A DNA stretch of 64,000 bases from Massilia brevitalea (lineage in GTDB: Bacteria; Pseudomonadota; Gammaproteobacteria; Burkholderiales; Burkholderiaceae_D), in the NCBI RefSeq assembly GCF_030711405.1, contig NZ_JAULSI010000003.1:157725-221724 (forward strand). Reading direction: 5' to 3'. Positions 40,284 to 48,208 of this stretch are shown here, piece by piece (the first letter of the stretch is position 1; each line of letters opens with the position of its first letter). The notes under the pieces are model-generated. The model searched no databases, was not told where the DNA came from, and saw only the letters and a program-made list of their open reading frames with translations. The position numbers and the translations under genes are program-made.

Positions 40284-40921
40284 TGAAACCGCTGTTGATG
40301 GTGCGCGACACCGACAGCCTCGTGCTTGGCGTGATGTGGCATGAAGACCCGGACGATGGGCCTATAAAGCCGCAGGCCAGCCCGCTGCTAGGCACGCGCT
40401 TGGTGCCGCATGGCGAGGAATTCACGAGGGAAGGGCGCCGCGACACTGAATCTGCGTACTGGCGCGACGGCGCTGTCGAGTGGGAAGACCACGCCGTTCT
40501 CGAGGACGAGCGAGCCGAGGCAATCGACGCCATCGACGCCGCTGGCGAGGCCCTGCGCCTGGCCGTCATCAACCGCATGACGACCCAGACCGAAGAGTAC
40601 CGGCGCGTCGAACCCCAAGCTCGCGCCTGGCGCGCTGCTGGCTACCCGGAGAGCGAGGAGGCGCTGGCGCCGCGCGGCGTACGGGGCTGGGCGGTGGCGA
40701 AATGGCGCGAGGGTTGGACCAACCGCCAAGCCTGCGACGACATCCTGGCTACGGCCGACAGCTGGTACGAAATCCTCGACACGATCCGCGACCTGCGTCT
40801 GGCGAACAAGGAAGACGCGCGCTACGCGGAGACGGTCGGCGAGATCGGCGCAATCGTTGCCGATATGCAAGCCGACATGCGGACGCTCGCCCTGCAGATC
40901 AATACCACCACCACGGAATAA
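40280..40921 (+). CDS. Hypothetical tail-associated protein
   Basis: 213 residues from the ATG at 40280 (overlapping the fiber stop by ATGA). Starts MMKPLLMVRDTDSLVLGVMW followed by HEDPDDG, then a helical part, with EYRRVEPQARAWRAAGYPES and WRREGWTNRQ-like WREGWTNRQACDDILATADS. The N-terminal 'VRDTDSLVLGVMWHED' resembles small beta tail proteins; the C-terminal helices resemble tail fiber assembly/chaperone proteins. Location directly after the fiber suggests a fiber assembly or adaptor role. Confidence 0.62.
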   Translation: MMKPLLMVRDTDSLVLGVMWHEDPDDGPIKPQASPLLGTRLVPHGEEFTREGRRDTESAYWRDGAVEWEDHAVLEDERAEAIDAIDAAGEALRLAVINRMTTQTEEYRRVEPQARAWRAAGYPESEEALAPRGVRGWAVAKWREGWTNRQACDDILATADSWYEILDTIRDLRLANKEDARYAETVGEIGAIVADMQADMRTLALQINTTTTE

Positions 40922-40922
40922 C

Positions 40923-42887
40923 ATGCCCAACCTGAGAATCGTCACCAAGAACGCGCTGCGCCAGGCAGCATCATTCACCGCTTCAAGCACGGCTGGCAAT
41001 CTGGCCGTGGCCAGCCTGGCGGCCGCCGTGAAGTCATCGCTGCACCGATTCATCGGCACCAGCGGCACTTACAAAGCCGCCTGGGCAGCACCAGTGCGCA
41101 TCGGATGCGTGGCGCTCCCGTTCTGCAACTGGTCGCCAACGGCGAGGCAGCGCGTGCGCGTATCGACCGAGCAGCCGGTAACAAACCTCGTGACCCGAAG
41201 CGAGGAGATGCATATTTCAGCCGGCGCATGGGCGCGCGCTGCGGTAACAACCGTGAATGCGAACGTGACAGCTGCTCCGAATGGCACGAACACCGCGGAC
41301 CAGGTCGTCCCGACTACGACCGCGACTTCGCACTACCTGGACTACTCAATCACCGGTCTGGCCGACGACACGACGTATTCCGGCGCCGTCTTCTTCAAGC
41401 GCGACACGCTCATGCGCGCGTGCTTCAACCTCACCGCGAAGGACGGCAGCGGAGCGACCGTCGAGGTCAACTTCGAAGATGGCCGAATGACCCGGATGAG
41501 CAACGGGATTGGCCAGGACTGCAAATTTAAAGTCACTCCGGCCGGCGGCGGCTGGTACCGACTATTCATCGAAAACTGGAGCACCAGGACCGGCGCCACG
41601 GTCCCGCGCTTCCGGCTGTTCGCGTCGCAGCACAATGAAATTAGCAAGAACGGCTGGGCCAACACTAGCGTGGCGACCGAACGTGCCGCAGGTGTAGCAT
41701 CCCCGTACGAAAACTGGCCGGTGGACAAGCTTGTAGAAGGTACAGGCGTTAGCGGCCACTACACCAGCGCCACCGTCTATTGCGAGGCCGGCCGCACCGT
41801 GGTGCTGGAGCAGACGCTCAAAGCCCTCGGTTCAGGCGCCACGCGCTACGGCGCGATGCTGCTGACAGCTGGGACAGGCCTGGCAGCCCATCGCTCGGCA
41901 GTGGTCAACCTGGCGACTGGCGCGATCACTGCGCAGGACAGCGGAACGGAGTGCGTATTCTCGACGGAGGACATGGGCGGCGGCTTCTGGAAGCTGCGCT
42001 GCGAGCTCACGCCGGACCGGTCTGGCGCCACGACGTGGCAGATTCGCGTGAGCAACTCGAGCGCCAACTCGGCGCCATCCTATGCCGGCGACGGGGTCAG
42101 CGGCGTCTACGTGTGCAAGCCATACGCCTACGCGCTTGTACCGGTTACGGACTGGGCGCCATTCTCCGGCGGCTCGGAAGGCTCGGTCATCGGCGACGGC
42201 ACGACCGGCTTTCACACCTGGGGGGCAATGCTGCGCCCGGGTCCAAAGATGGACAGCTACTACCCCTCCGTCGGCACCGTGCAGGGCCAGCGTCCGCTCG
42301 GGTACATGGACGCGTGGCAGAGCTACGACTACGACAGCGGCTGGGTGCTGGCGTGCCCGGCGCCGGCCGTCGAGCTGGAAGGATTTACCGCAGCCCAGGC
42401 TGCGAGCGCGTATGCGTATGGCGGCGGCGCCTATGCGCGACACTGGCTGCCGCAGCAGATGGACGCCACTGGCCTGGCGGTCGACATCGCTGATCCGGAC
42501 AACCTGCAGGGCTACATCGAGGCCGCGTGCATGGTGGCGGGCCCGGTATGGTCGCCGCGCTACAACGCCTCGGGAACGTCGGTCTCGGTCATCGACCGCA
42601 CGGAGGTCTCGCGCAGCGCCGCGGGCGATCAGCTGGCCGATCCTGGCACGATCAGTCGGAAGGTGCCGGTCGACCTGCGCGCAATGCCAGAGGAGGACCG
42701 CGCGCGGTTCCTCGACTTGGTGCGCAACAGCAGGGCCCATCCAATTCTGATGAACGTGTTCCCCGAGCATCCCGATCTGGCACTCGAGCGGGACTTTATG
42801 GTGTACGGCCGGCGCACGAAAGATTCCGACATCGCCTACCAGTTCGCAGGCGCTTATTCCACCACCCTTGAGATCGAGGAGATCTGA
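40923..42887 (+). CDS. Tail protein with carbohydrate-binding-like domains, receptor-binding candidate
   Basis: 654 residues from the ATG at 40923. After a helical anchor (about 1-70) two lectin/CBM-like modules follow: TNLVTRSEEMHISAGAWARA with NGTNTADQVVPTTTATSHYL is the opening of the phage head-spike/fiber beta-sandwich domain, and a second similar domain starts around VEQT-like VVLEQTLKALGSGATRYGAM. The C-terminal part (WVLACPAPAVELEGFTAAQA, MPEEDRARFLDLVRNSRAHP) is a tail-associated domain. Likely binds host surface sugars. Last tail gene before lysis. Confidence 0.7.
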   Translation: MPNLRIVTKNALRQAASFTASSTAGNLAVASLAAAVKSSLHRFIGTSGTYKAAWAAPVRIGCVALPFCNWSPTARQRVRVSTEQPVTNLVTRSEEMHISAGAWARAAVTTVNANVTAAPNGTNTADQVVPTTTATSHYLDYSITGLADDTTYSGAVFFKRDTLMRACFNLTAKDGSGATVEVNFEDGRMTRMSNGIGQDCKFKVTPAGGGWYRLFIENWSTRTGATVPRFRLFASQHNEISKNGWANTSVATERAAGVASPYENWPVDKLVEGTGVSGHYTSATVYCEAGRTVVLEQTLKALGSGATRYGAMLLTAGTGLAAHRSAVVNLATGAITAQDSGTECVFSTEDMGGGFWKLRCELTPDRSGATTWQIRVSNSSANSAPSYAGDGVSGVYVCKPYAYALVPVTDWAPFSGGSEGSVIGDGTTGFHTWGAMLRPGPKMDSYYPSVGTVQGQRPLGYMDAWQSYDYDSGWVLACPAPAVELEGFTAAQAASAYAYGGGAYARHWLPQQMDATGLAVDIADPDNLQGYIEAACMVAGPVWSPRYNASGTSVSVIDRTEVSRSAAGDQLADPGTISRKVPVDLRAMPEEDRARFLDLVRNSRAHPILMNVFPEHPDLALERDFMVYGRRTKDSDIAYQFAGAYSTTLEIEEI

Positions 42888-43417
42888 TGCATCCACGTCC
42901 TGGAATTGTCACGGTCCGGCTCACCAGCCGCTGGCCGTATAACCCGATCAGCCTGGCGGTCGGCGTCGTCGCTGGCTCGCGCCAGTTCAGCCACTCGATC
43001 ACGATCATTGGCGACCGCGCCTACGAGGCCTCGATGACGCACGGCTGCCGCGCCGGCACGGTCGACCAGCTAATGAAGGGAATCGTCGTCTACCGCGACA
43101 TGCAGGTGGCGGTGCCTGACATCGACGCAGCGCGCGCCTTCGCCGAGGCCCAGGTGGGGAAGGGCTACGACTTCGCCGGCGCCGTCGGCATCCCGCTGAC
43201 CTACTCGGAGGACTGGACTGACGACAGCAAGTGGTGGTGCAGCGATCTGACGTTCGCGATCCTGCTGGCCGGCGGCCTGCGCCTGTTCGACCCGGCCGTG
43301 ATGAAGCGCGTCCGCCCGATCGACCTCCATATGCCCGACTACCCGAAAGGGCCGATCGTACGAACGCGACGGCCGCCGCAAGTTCCACCAACCAGCCCGC
43401 AAACGCGGGCTTTTTAA
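42887..43417 (+). CDS. Permuted NlpC/P60-like (YiiX type) protein
   Basis: 176 residues. His36 (RQFSHSITII) and Cys118 (DDSKWWCSDL) occur in the order His then Cys, which is characteristic of permuted papain-fold enzymes such as YiiX/LRAT-like proteins. The region KGYDFAGAVG between them is also typical. Activity could be amidase- or peptidase-like; in virions such proteins sit at the tail tip and may help penetrate peptidoglycan or act on lipids. The C-terminal Pro/Arg tail overlaps a terminator hairpin. Confidence 0.75.
   Translation: MHPRPGIVTVRLTSRWPYNPISLAVGVVAGSRQFSHSITIIGDRAYEASMTHGCRAGTVDQLMKGIVVYRDMQVAVPDIDAARAFAEAQVGKGYDFAGAVGIPLTYSEDWTDDSKWWCSDLTFAILLAGGLRLFDPAVMKRVRPIDLHMPDYPKGPIVRTRRPPQVPPTSPQTRAF
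43395..43415 (+). terminator. Intrinsic terminator overlapping a stop codon
   Basis: Stem GCCCGC/GCGGGC with an AAAC loop and TTTTT; the last T is the first base of the TAA stop of the preceding gene. It separates tail from lysis genes. Confidence 0.78.
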
Positions 43418-43438
43418 CGCCCACCGAAAAGGCACCCA

Positions 43439-43813
43439 ATGATCGAAAAACCTCCGCAGCCTCCCGGCCATCCCAGTGACTGGGCCAGCATCCTCACCTG
43501 GGGCTGGGTGATCGGCCTGTCGCTGCTCGGCGGCTTCGTCTCGTTCTACCAGAAGCTGAAGGCCGGCCACGTGCGCGCGTGGAACTTCACCGAGTTCATC
43601 GGCGAGCTGGCCACCTCGGCCCTGGTGGGGATCATCACCTTCAAGCTCTGCCAGTGGCAGGGCTACTCGTCCGACCTGGCGCCGGCCCTGGTCGGCATCA
43701 CGTCGCACATGGGCAGCCGCGCGCTGTTCAAGGCCGAGGCCAAGTTCAGCGCCTGGGCCGATGCAAAGTTTCCACCAGCCTCACCGAAGGAGCCACCACA
43801 TGACGGCCAATAA
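43439..43813 (+). CDS. Phage holin (LydA/superfamily III type)
   Basis: 124 residues. A Pro-rich N-terminus, then WASILTWGWVIGLSLLGGFV, SFYQKLKAGHVRAWNFTEFI and LATSALVGIITFKLCQW, followed by a third hydrophobic segment (SDLAPALVGITSHMGSRALF): the three-helix pattern of LydA-like holins. It makes the inner-membrane holes that release the endolysin. A downstream overlap of 14 bases with the endolysin supports lysis function. Gene order holin-endolysin-Rz-Rz1 is canonical. Confidence 0.85.
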   Translation: MIEKPPQPPGHPSDWASILTWGWVIGLSLLGGFVSFYQKLKAGHVRAWNFTEFIGELATSALVGIITFKLCQWQGYSSDLAPALVGITSHMGSRALFKAEAKFSAWADAKFPPASPKEPPHDGQ

Positions 43814-44213
43814 ATTTCAGCTGAGCGCACGTTCGCTCTCGCGCCTGGACGGCGTTCACCCGGACCTGGTCAAGGTCGTCAAGCGCGCCATCGAGTTGAC
43901 CGAGGTCGACTTCATGGTGACAGAGGGCGTGCGCACCGCCGCGCGCCAAAAGCAACTGGTCGCCGCCGGCGCCTCGCAGACCTCGCGCTCGCGCCACCTG
44001 CCGACCGCGAACAAGTGCGGCATGTCCTGCGCGGTCGACCTGGCCGCCATGGTCGGCGCCGAGGTGCGCTGGGACTGGCCGCTTTACCCGAAGCTGGCCA
44101 AGGCCATGAAGGCGGCAGCGGCCGAGCTGGGCGTGCCGATCGAGTGGGGCGGCGACTGGAAAACGCTGGTCGACGGGCCGCATTTCCAGCTCACCTGGAA
44201 GGCCTACCCATGA
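43800..44213 (+). CDS. M15-family L-Ala-D-Glu-type peptidase endolysin
   Basis: 137 residues from the ATG at 43800. ARSLSRLDGVHPDLVKVVKR, TEGVRTAARQKQLVAAGASQ and RSRHL with His66, Asp80 (CAVDLAAM) and His128 (VDGPHFQL) give the zinc ligands and the catalytic framework of the M15C/VanY-like peptidases (T5 endolysin type). No signal peptide, so it needs the holin to reach peptidoglycan. An insertion of about ten residues (PTANKCGMSC) between His66 and Asp80 is longer than in T5. Confidence 0.92.
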   Translation: MTANKFQLSARSLSRLDGVHPDLVKVVKRAIELTEVDFMVTEGVRTAARQKQLVAAGASQTSRSRHLPTANKCGMSCAVDLAAMVGAEVRWDWPLYPKLAKAMKAAAAELGVPIEWGGDWKTLVDGPHFQLTWKAYP

Positions 44214-44575
44214 TCGACATTACTCTGACGAAGTACCGGCTCGCCGCCGGCGCCATGGCGCTCGCCCTGGTGCTGGCCGGCGCGGTCGTCGCCGGCGCGG
44301 TCATTAACGGCTGGCGCCTGGACGGTGCGCACCAGCGTGCGCTGGCCAGTGAGATCGACAGGCGCATCGCAGCCGAGCGCAAGCTTGACGATCAGGTCGC
44401 GGCGGTTGCCCGCCTCGGCGATGCGAAGGCTGCTGCCGACGAGCGCCGCCAGGTGGCCGAGAAGTTCGCCGCCTCCGCCATCGCACGCACCGGAAGCCGT
44501 GCCGCCGCCGTGGCCGCCAGTCAGGCGCCGGATTGCAGCGGCGTGATGCGCGAGGCCTGGGAGGGCTGGAGGTGA
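44210..44575 (+). CDS. Rz-like inner-membrane spanin
   Basis: 121 residues from the ATG overlapping the endolysin stop. One N-terminal membrane helix (RLAAGAMALALVLAGAVVAG) followed by a long Ala/Glu/Arg/Lys coiled coil (DRRIAAERKLDDQVAAVARL), then a Ser/Ala stretch. This is the i-spanin architecture. It pairs with the outer-membrane lipoprotein gene nested at its end to fuse inner and outer membranes after peptidoglycan breakdown. Confidence 0.85.
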   Translation: MIDITLTKYRLAAGAMALALVLAGAVVAGAVINGWRLDGAHQRALASEIDRRIAAERKLDDQVAAVARLGDAKAAADERRQVAEKFAASAIARTGSRAAAVAASQAPDCSGVMREAWEGWR

Positions 44576-44832
44576 GGGCGGTCGCTCTCGTCCTGGCGCT
44601 GGCGCTGACCGGCTGCGCCTCAACGCGTGAGGCCGGAATCCCGGCATCGGTACCGGTCACAGTCGGCTGCGTCGGCGCGGTGCCGGCGCGCCCGGTGACC
44701 ACCTTCGGCGCAGGCGCCTACCCGGGCGACAAGGCAGCCGCGCAGGCCGCGTTGATCGACGGCGCGGCCTGGGAGGGCTACGCCCTGCAGCTCGAGGTGA
44801 TCATTGCTGGCTGCCCGCGTCGTCTCGATTGA
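44572..44832 (+). CDS. Rz1-like outer-membrane lipoprotein spanin
   Basis: 86 residues from the GTG at 44572, which overlaps the Rz stop (GTGA). The N-terminus RAVALVLALALTGCAST is a lipoprotein signal peptide with lipobox LTGC, followed by a Pro-containing linker (AGIPASVPVTVGCVGAVPAR) and a helical end. A longer frame from 44533 would hide the signal peptide behind 13 extra residues. Together with Rz it completes the spanin complex. Confidence 0.82.
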   Translation: MRAVALVLALALTGCASTREAGIPASVPVTVGCVGAVPARPVTTFGAGAYPGDKAAAQAALIDGAAWEGYALQLEVIIAGCPRRLD

Positions 44833-44868
44833 AGAAGCCCTCTTCTGGACTTTCTTTGGTCAGGCCTT

Positions 44869-45222
44869 TCACTTGCTAGTCGCGTGGATGACTGACTTCA
44901 GTTGAGCCAAAGTGCAAGGCATAGTCAGCTGACCGTCAATAAACGCTGCCGCCGGCCCATGCAACGTACGGGCGACTGCGCCCCACAACAGCACGCGGGC
45001 CGACGGCTGCAATCTTTTCGCCTGCTCAGCAATTAGTATCGGATCGTAGTTGCTGCTGAGTGTACTCACAACTATCAGGCTGAACGGCGTCATCCGTAGA
45101 AGTTCTGTTGATACTTTGGCATCACCGGTAGTGTGGACTAGGCAGTCAACACTCTCAAGCAAGAGCTTCATCGTCCGCTGCGGCAAAAGGGCGTTTTCAA
45201 TCAAAAGGGTATTTGTTGGCAT
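44869..45222 (-). CDS. Degenerate receiver-like protein (moron)
   Basis: 117 residues on the minus strand, opposite to the lysis genes. TLLIENALLPQRTMKLLLES, then DCLVHTTGDAKVSTELLRMT, PFSLIVVSTLSSNYDPILIA and AEQAKRLQPSARVLLWGAVA followed by RTL follow the CheY-like (beta/alpha)5 order. The acidic cluster and phospho-acceptor Asp are lacking (the expected strand 3 end reads IVVSTLSS), so phosphorylation is unlikely. It may bind a partner protein as pseudo-receiver. Independent orientation marks it as a moron. It may be expressed in the lysogen. Confidence 0.68.
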   Translation of the reverse strand: MPTNTLLIENALLPQRTMKLLLESVDCLVHTTGDAKVSTELLRMTPFSLIVVSTLSSNYDPILIAEQAKRLQPSARVLLWGAVARTLHGPAAAFIDGQLTMPCTLAQLKSVIHATSK

Positions 45223-45402
45223 TGAGTAAGCCGGATGGCACCTTGGGACGGAGTCGAAGGGAGCCGGATTGTATAGAGTGGCGTGTTTGTAAACGCTGCG
45301 TGCATACGACAGCTAACCAATATATAAGCCTGGCTTTTGCGACCGCTTTGCGCAAGTAAGGGCATTGCGATCAAATCTACCCCGGGTCAGCTGATACCGT
45401 TG

Positions 45403-45431
45403 TTGACAACGCAAGCGTTCTAGCAGATTGT
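45403..45431 (+). promoter_or_regulatory. Promoter for the plus-strand moron pair
   Basis: Consensus -35 TTGACA (45403..45408), 17-bp spacer and -10-like GATTGT (45426..45431), 17 bases before the start at 45449. Together with the strong AGGAGG Shine-Dalgarno this suggests constitutive expression in the lysogen. The rest of 45223..45448 holds no gene. Confidence 0.6.
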
Positions 45432-45448
45432 GGTAGTAGGAGGATTCA

Positions 45449-45637
45449 ATGCCAATTCCTAATAAATCTGACAACTCACAAACCGCTGGGCCAACACCTG
45501 CATCCGACGATGAGAAAGCAGCGATGGAACGTGCCTTGGCAAAAGAGCGGCCATCGGATCTGTTCGATCGTCTTGAGAAGGAAAATGACGCGGCAAGGTC
45601 TAGCGCAGACCTGAACCGTCGAAAGAGGCGACCGTAA
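45449..45637 (+). CDS. Small hydrophilic moron protein
   Basis: 62 residues, fully hydrophilic, with Ser/Thr/Pro-rich N-terminus and a charged helix (DDEKAAMERALAKERPSDLF followed by DRLEKENDAARSS) and a basic end (RRKRRP). Strong Shine-Dalgarno (AGGAGG). Lower GC than neighbouring phage genes, typical for a moron. Separated by 13 bases from the next gene. No family recognised. Confidence 0.65.
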   Translation: MPIPNKSDNSQTAGPTPASDDEKAAMERALAKERPSDLFDRLEKENDAARSSADLNRRKRRP

Positions 45638-45650
45638 CTGAGGAGGTCAC

Positions 45651-45935
45651 ATGAAGAAGACATTGGAATCTAAAACACTGAACCGTATGCAGATTACCGG
45701 CAGTGACATTGCCTGTGTATTTCAGGATGTTATACCTAGCAAGCTAGCTACAGAACTGACGGGGAAGCTGCTTACATTACTAAATGCGGCTGACTCAGAT
45801 GATTCCGGACATGCTTCGAAGATGATGCTTTTAGGGGCATTAGCCGCGTTAGGTCAACAGGAGCAAGATTTTGGCAGTTTTAACAAAAATCAGATTTTTC
45901 AGCCTGCGCACGGCAACGCCTCCGTAAGCGACTGA
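45651..45935 (+). CDS. Small moron protein
   Basis: 94 residues with GAGGAGG 5 bases upstream. Helical: MQITGSDIACVFQDVIPSKL, then ATELTGKLLTLLNAADSDDS and KMMLLGALAALGQQEQDFGS. A compact alpha protein without membrane span. AT-rich relative to the phage backbone. Its end overlaps the end of the convergent minus-strand gene by 56 bases (45880..45935). No family recognised. Confidence 0.65.
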   Translation: MKKTLESKTLNRMQITGSDIACVFQDVIPSKLATELTGKLLTLLNAADSDDSGHASKMMLLGALAALGQQEQDFGSFNKNQIFQPAHGNASVSD

Positions 45936-46110
45936 AAATATTCGGGTACGCTTCCGCTAGAACGCCCCACGCGACTGCCCAGTGGCTCGCTAACTGGCGC
46001 TCCTCGCTAGTCTCAGCTTCAAACCATCTTTCCTGCGCGCGCGACATCCGGCGTCGCGCATAATCTTTGGCGTCGAGCGAAGGCGTGGAATATGAGAAGT
46101 AGTTAGCCAT
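45880..46110 (-). CDS. Small helical protein, paralog of the upstream gene
   Basis: 76 residues starting MANYFSYSTPSLDAKDYARR. The core EAETSEERQLASHWAVAWGV followed by LAEAY aligns with AENDETRRAAIRWARAWAAY and ARMY of the gene immediately upstream (46111..46296), so the two are tandem paralogs. The start follows the upstream stop without a gap (TGAATG). A basic C-terminus (RLRRRCRAQ) could bind nucleic acid. Convergent overlap with 45651..45935. Confidence 0.62.
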   Translation of the reverse strand: MANYFSYSTPSLDAKDYARRRMSRAQERWFEAETSEERQLASHWAVAWGVLAEAYPNIFSRLRRRCRAQAEKSDFC

Positions 46111-46296
46111 TCATTTCTCCTTCTTGTAAATCATAGGTCGAGAACCATACATTCTTGCGTATGCGGCCCAGGCGCGCGCCCACCGAATGGCGGCACGGCG
46201 TGTCTCGTCATTCTCGGCATGGATGAACCGGTCGAGAGCGACAGATGACCTGTAGCGCGCGTAGGCGCTGGCAGTGAGAAACCGTGATCGCTTCAT
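46111..46296 (-). CDS. Small helical protein, paralog of the downstream gene
   Basis: 61 residues from the ATG at 46296 (a longer frame to 46455 overlaps the upstream gene and is unsupported). Sequence SAYARYRSSVALDRFIHAEN then DETRRAAIRWARAWAAYARM, ending RPMIYKKEK. It shares the A-E-x-x-E/T-x-R-x-A-x-x-W-A-x-A-W pattern with 45880..46110. Basic, helical, soluble. The shared helix suggests a dimeric pair. Confidence 0.6.
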   Translation of the reverse strand: MKRSRFLTASAYARYRSSVALDRFIHAENDETRRAAIRWARAWAAYARMYGSRPMIYKKEK

Positions 46297-46307
46297 GTCG
46301 CCAGTCG

Positions 46308-46556
46308 TTAGTGGAGCGTCTCGTCCGACCAGGTCACCGCGAGGGCCTGCTCGACCACCACTTCCTCGGTCATAGACTGAAATGGAAGTTCTGGATCCGG
46401 CGCGAAGGCGATGATCTGGCAGTGGTCGGGGTCTGCTTGGTTCAGTCGAAGCCACTCTTCGCGAGAAACAGTCTGGCCAGTCGCAACCGGCAGCGTGATC
46501 CAGAAACCTGTTTCGCGTTCTGCGATGACCTGATAAAGGTCGAGCATCTTATCCAT
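46308..46556 (-). CDS. Small hypothetical protein of the moron operon
   Basis: 82 residues: DLYQVIAERETGFWITLPVA, then TGQTVSREEWLRLNQADPDH and acidic end. First gene of a three-gene minus-strand operon (11-base and 0-base spacings). Upstream lies the divergent region with the SOS box, so its promoter could share LexA control. No family recognised. Confidence 0.62.
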   Translation of the reverse strand: MDKMLDLYQVIAERETGFWITLPVATGQTVSREEWLRLNQADPDHCQIIAFAPDPELPFQSMTEEVVVEQALAVTWSDETLH

Positions 46557-46663
46557 GTGGGCACCCCTCGCATCCTCATGATAGGGGCGAGCTTACGACT
46601 GAAAAAAGCACGTGTCACGCGTTACCGTGCGCGACCATTCAGGGTGCATAGGCGCGCCTGATA

Positions 46664-46683
46664 TACTGTATAAAAAAACAGTA
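46664..46683. promoter_or_regulatory. LexA/SOS box
   Basis: TACTGT-ATAAAAAA-ACAGTA type palindrome: CTGT and ACAG separated by 8 bases, with flanking TA on both sides, a perfect match to the consensus. It is centred 20 bases before the start at 46694 and lies in the divergent region also serving the minus-strand operon at 46556. Confidence 0.9.
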
Positions 46684-46693
46684 TTGGTGCCAT

Positions 46694-46945
46694 ATGGGAT
46701 TCAAGCCGCCATTGACGAAAGAAACGCTGGTCGAGATTCAGGAGCGGAACCCGGGGTCCCCGGACGTGCGTGCGCTGCTGTGGGAGGTGAAGCGGCTGCG
46801 CGCCTTGGCCTTGTACGCCGACCAGCTGCAGCGCATGCTTGGCACACTGCCTGGGCCGCAGGGCGCGATCCTCGACACGCTGCGCGAAAAGCTCAAGGAC
46901 GAGCCGTGCGTGAACGAGTTCCCGCGGCTACCACCGGAAGCCTGA
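46694..46945 (+). CDS. SOS-controlled small protein
   Basis: 83 residues with helices: FKPPLTKETLVEIQERNPGS, VRALLWEVKRLRALALYADQ and a Pro-rich end (EFPRLPPEA). The 'PLTKETLVEIQERNP' opening recurs in small conserved proteins in Burkholderiales. The perfect LexA box upstream shows DNA-damage induction. It lies next to the integrase, so a role in induction, excision or host SOS control is inferred. Function not known. Confidence 0.7.
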   Translation: MGFKPPLTKETLVEIQERNPGSPDVRALLWEVKRLRALALYADQLQRMLGTLPGPQGAILDTLREKLKDEPCVNEFPRLPPEA

Positions 46946-46960
46946 TGTGCGACCGACCAA

Positions 46961-48208
46961 TCATGCTAGGCGCCGAATGGGCGTCACGTTCCATGGTCGA
47001 CCTTCTTCGCAGGCAGCCAGGAACGAGGCCCACAACTCAAGTGCCTGGCGCCGTTCCGGGATCTCCTCTCGAACATCGTAAATCCCCTCCATACCCTTCA
47101 GCGTGTGGTTCAGGGCGATCTCCGATATCTCCCGCGACACACCGAGGTTGCGCATGTGTCCCTTTGCTGTGCTGCGAGTGTCATGCGGTGTGAAGCGTCG
47201 GACATCTAGATCCTCGCGCTTGAATGCTCTGTTGATAGCCTCCCATAGTGTCGTCTCTCCGACGTGCTTGCCTTTATTTTTGGCAAGTCTAGCGGGCAAA
47301 ACCCACTCATCCCCGTCCGCCAACTCCTTAAGTTGTCGGAACCAAGCTGAGACGGTTGGGGTGAGCGGGACCAGGAATCCCACCCTGGTCTTCACTGACT
47401 CGTCGGGCACGAACCAAGTCCCTTGATCGAAATCTATATGTTCCCATCGAGCTTTTCGTAACTCCACAGACCGAACACACGTTGCGAGCATGATTCGCAG
47501 CGCGAGAGCGTTCTCGGTTCCGATATGGTCGATGCCCGCCAGCAGCTTTCGCAATTCCTCCTCCGACAGCATGACGCGCTTGCGAACAGGCGGACGCGGA
47601 CCCAGCAGGGCAGTGATCTTAATCCCTGCCGCAGGGTTCACCCGGATTAGTTGCCGGCCGATCGCGTGGTCAAATATTTTCGAAGCCGAAGCCAGGATGC
47701 GTCGCTGGATAACCCAGGACCGCCCTGACTTTTCCAGTAGGTCAACCAAGTCTTCCGCAGTGACGGAGCGAACCTCCATGGATCCTAGTCGAGGCAGAAC
47801 TACCGTTGTGAGGTCGTCCTTTCGGTACCAGACCGTGCGTTCGGCATACTGGCCCGGGTCGAGCACCTTCTCGATGTAATCCTTCACCAGTTCACGGACA
47901 AGCCAAGCGCCGCGCATGGCCAGGCGCTCTTTGCGCTTCTCGGCCGCCGGATCCTGACCCTTATCGACAGCGACGCGATGCTCAGCGGCGAGCTTCCTGG
48001 CGGCCGACAGCGTTACGTCAGGGTAGTTCCCTAGCGTTAATTCACGCGCTCGACCCTGCAGCATATAGCGCAGTACCCAGCTGGCCGTGCCCGCCTTCGA
48101 CAGCGTAAATGTAAGTCCACCGCCGTCGGTTTTTGCGATAGGATCACCTGCTGCAATCCAGCGCCGGATCTGCATGTCGCTCAGCAGATTGCTGCCTCGT
48201 TTTCCCAT
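46961..48208 (-). CDS. Tyrosine integrase (P4-like type)
   Basis: 415 residues from the ATG at 48208 (a GTG at 48262 adds 18 residues). An N-terminal DUF4102-like arm-binding domain (KTDGGGLTFTLSKAGTASWV, RARELTLGNYPDVTLSAARK), a core-binding domain, and the catalytic domain with Arg246 (ATCVRSVELRKARW), His342-x-x-Arg345 (FTPHDTRST), His368 (ALNHTL) and Tyr377 (EGIYDVR). It carries out attP x attB recombination. Reads towards the SOS gene and lies at the prophage right end. Confidence 0.95.
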   Translation of the reverse strand: MGKRGSNLLSDMQIRRWIAAGDPIAKTDGGGLTFTLSKAGTASWVLRYMLQGRARELTLGNYPDVTLSAARKLAAEHRVAVDKGQDPAAEKRKERLAMRGAWLVRELVKDYIEKVLDPGQYAERTVWYRKDDLTTVVLPRLGSMEVRSVTAEDLVDLLEKSGRSWVIQRRILASASKIFDHAIGRQLIRVNPAAGIKITALLGPRPPVRKRVMLSEEELRKLLAGIDHIGTENALALRIMLATCVRSVELRKARWEHIDFDQGTWFVPDESVKTRVGFLVPLTPTVSAWFRQLKELADGDEWVLPARLAKNKGKHVGETTLWEAINRAFKREDLDVRRFTPHDTRSTAKGHMRNLGVSREISEIALNHTLKGMEGIYDVREEIPERRQALELWASFLAACEEGRPWNVTPIRRLA

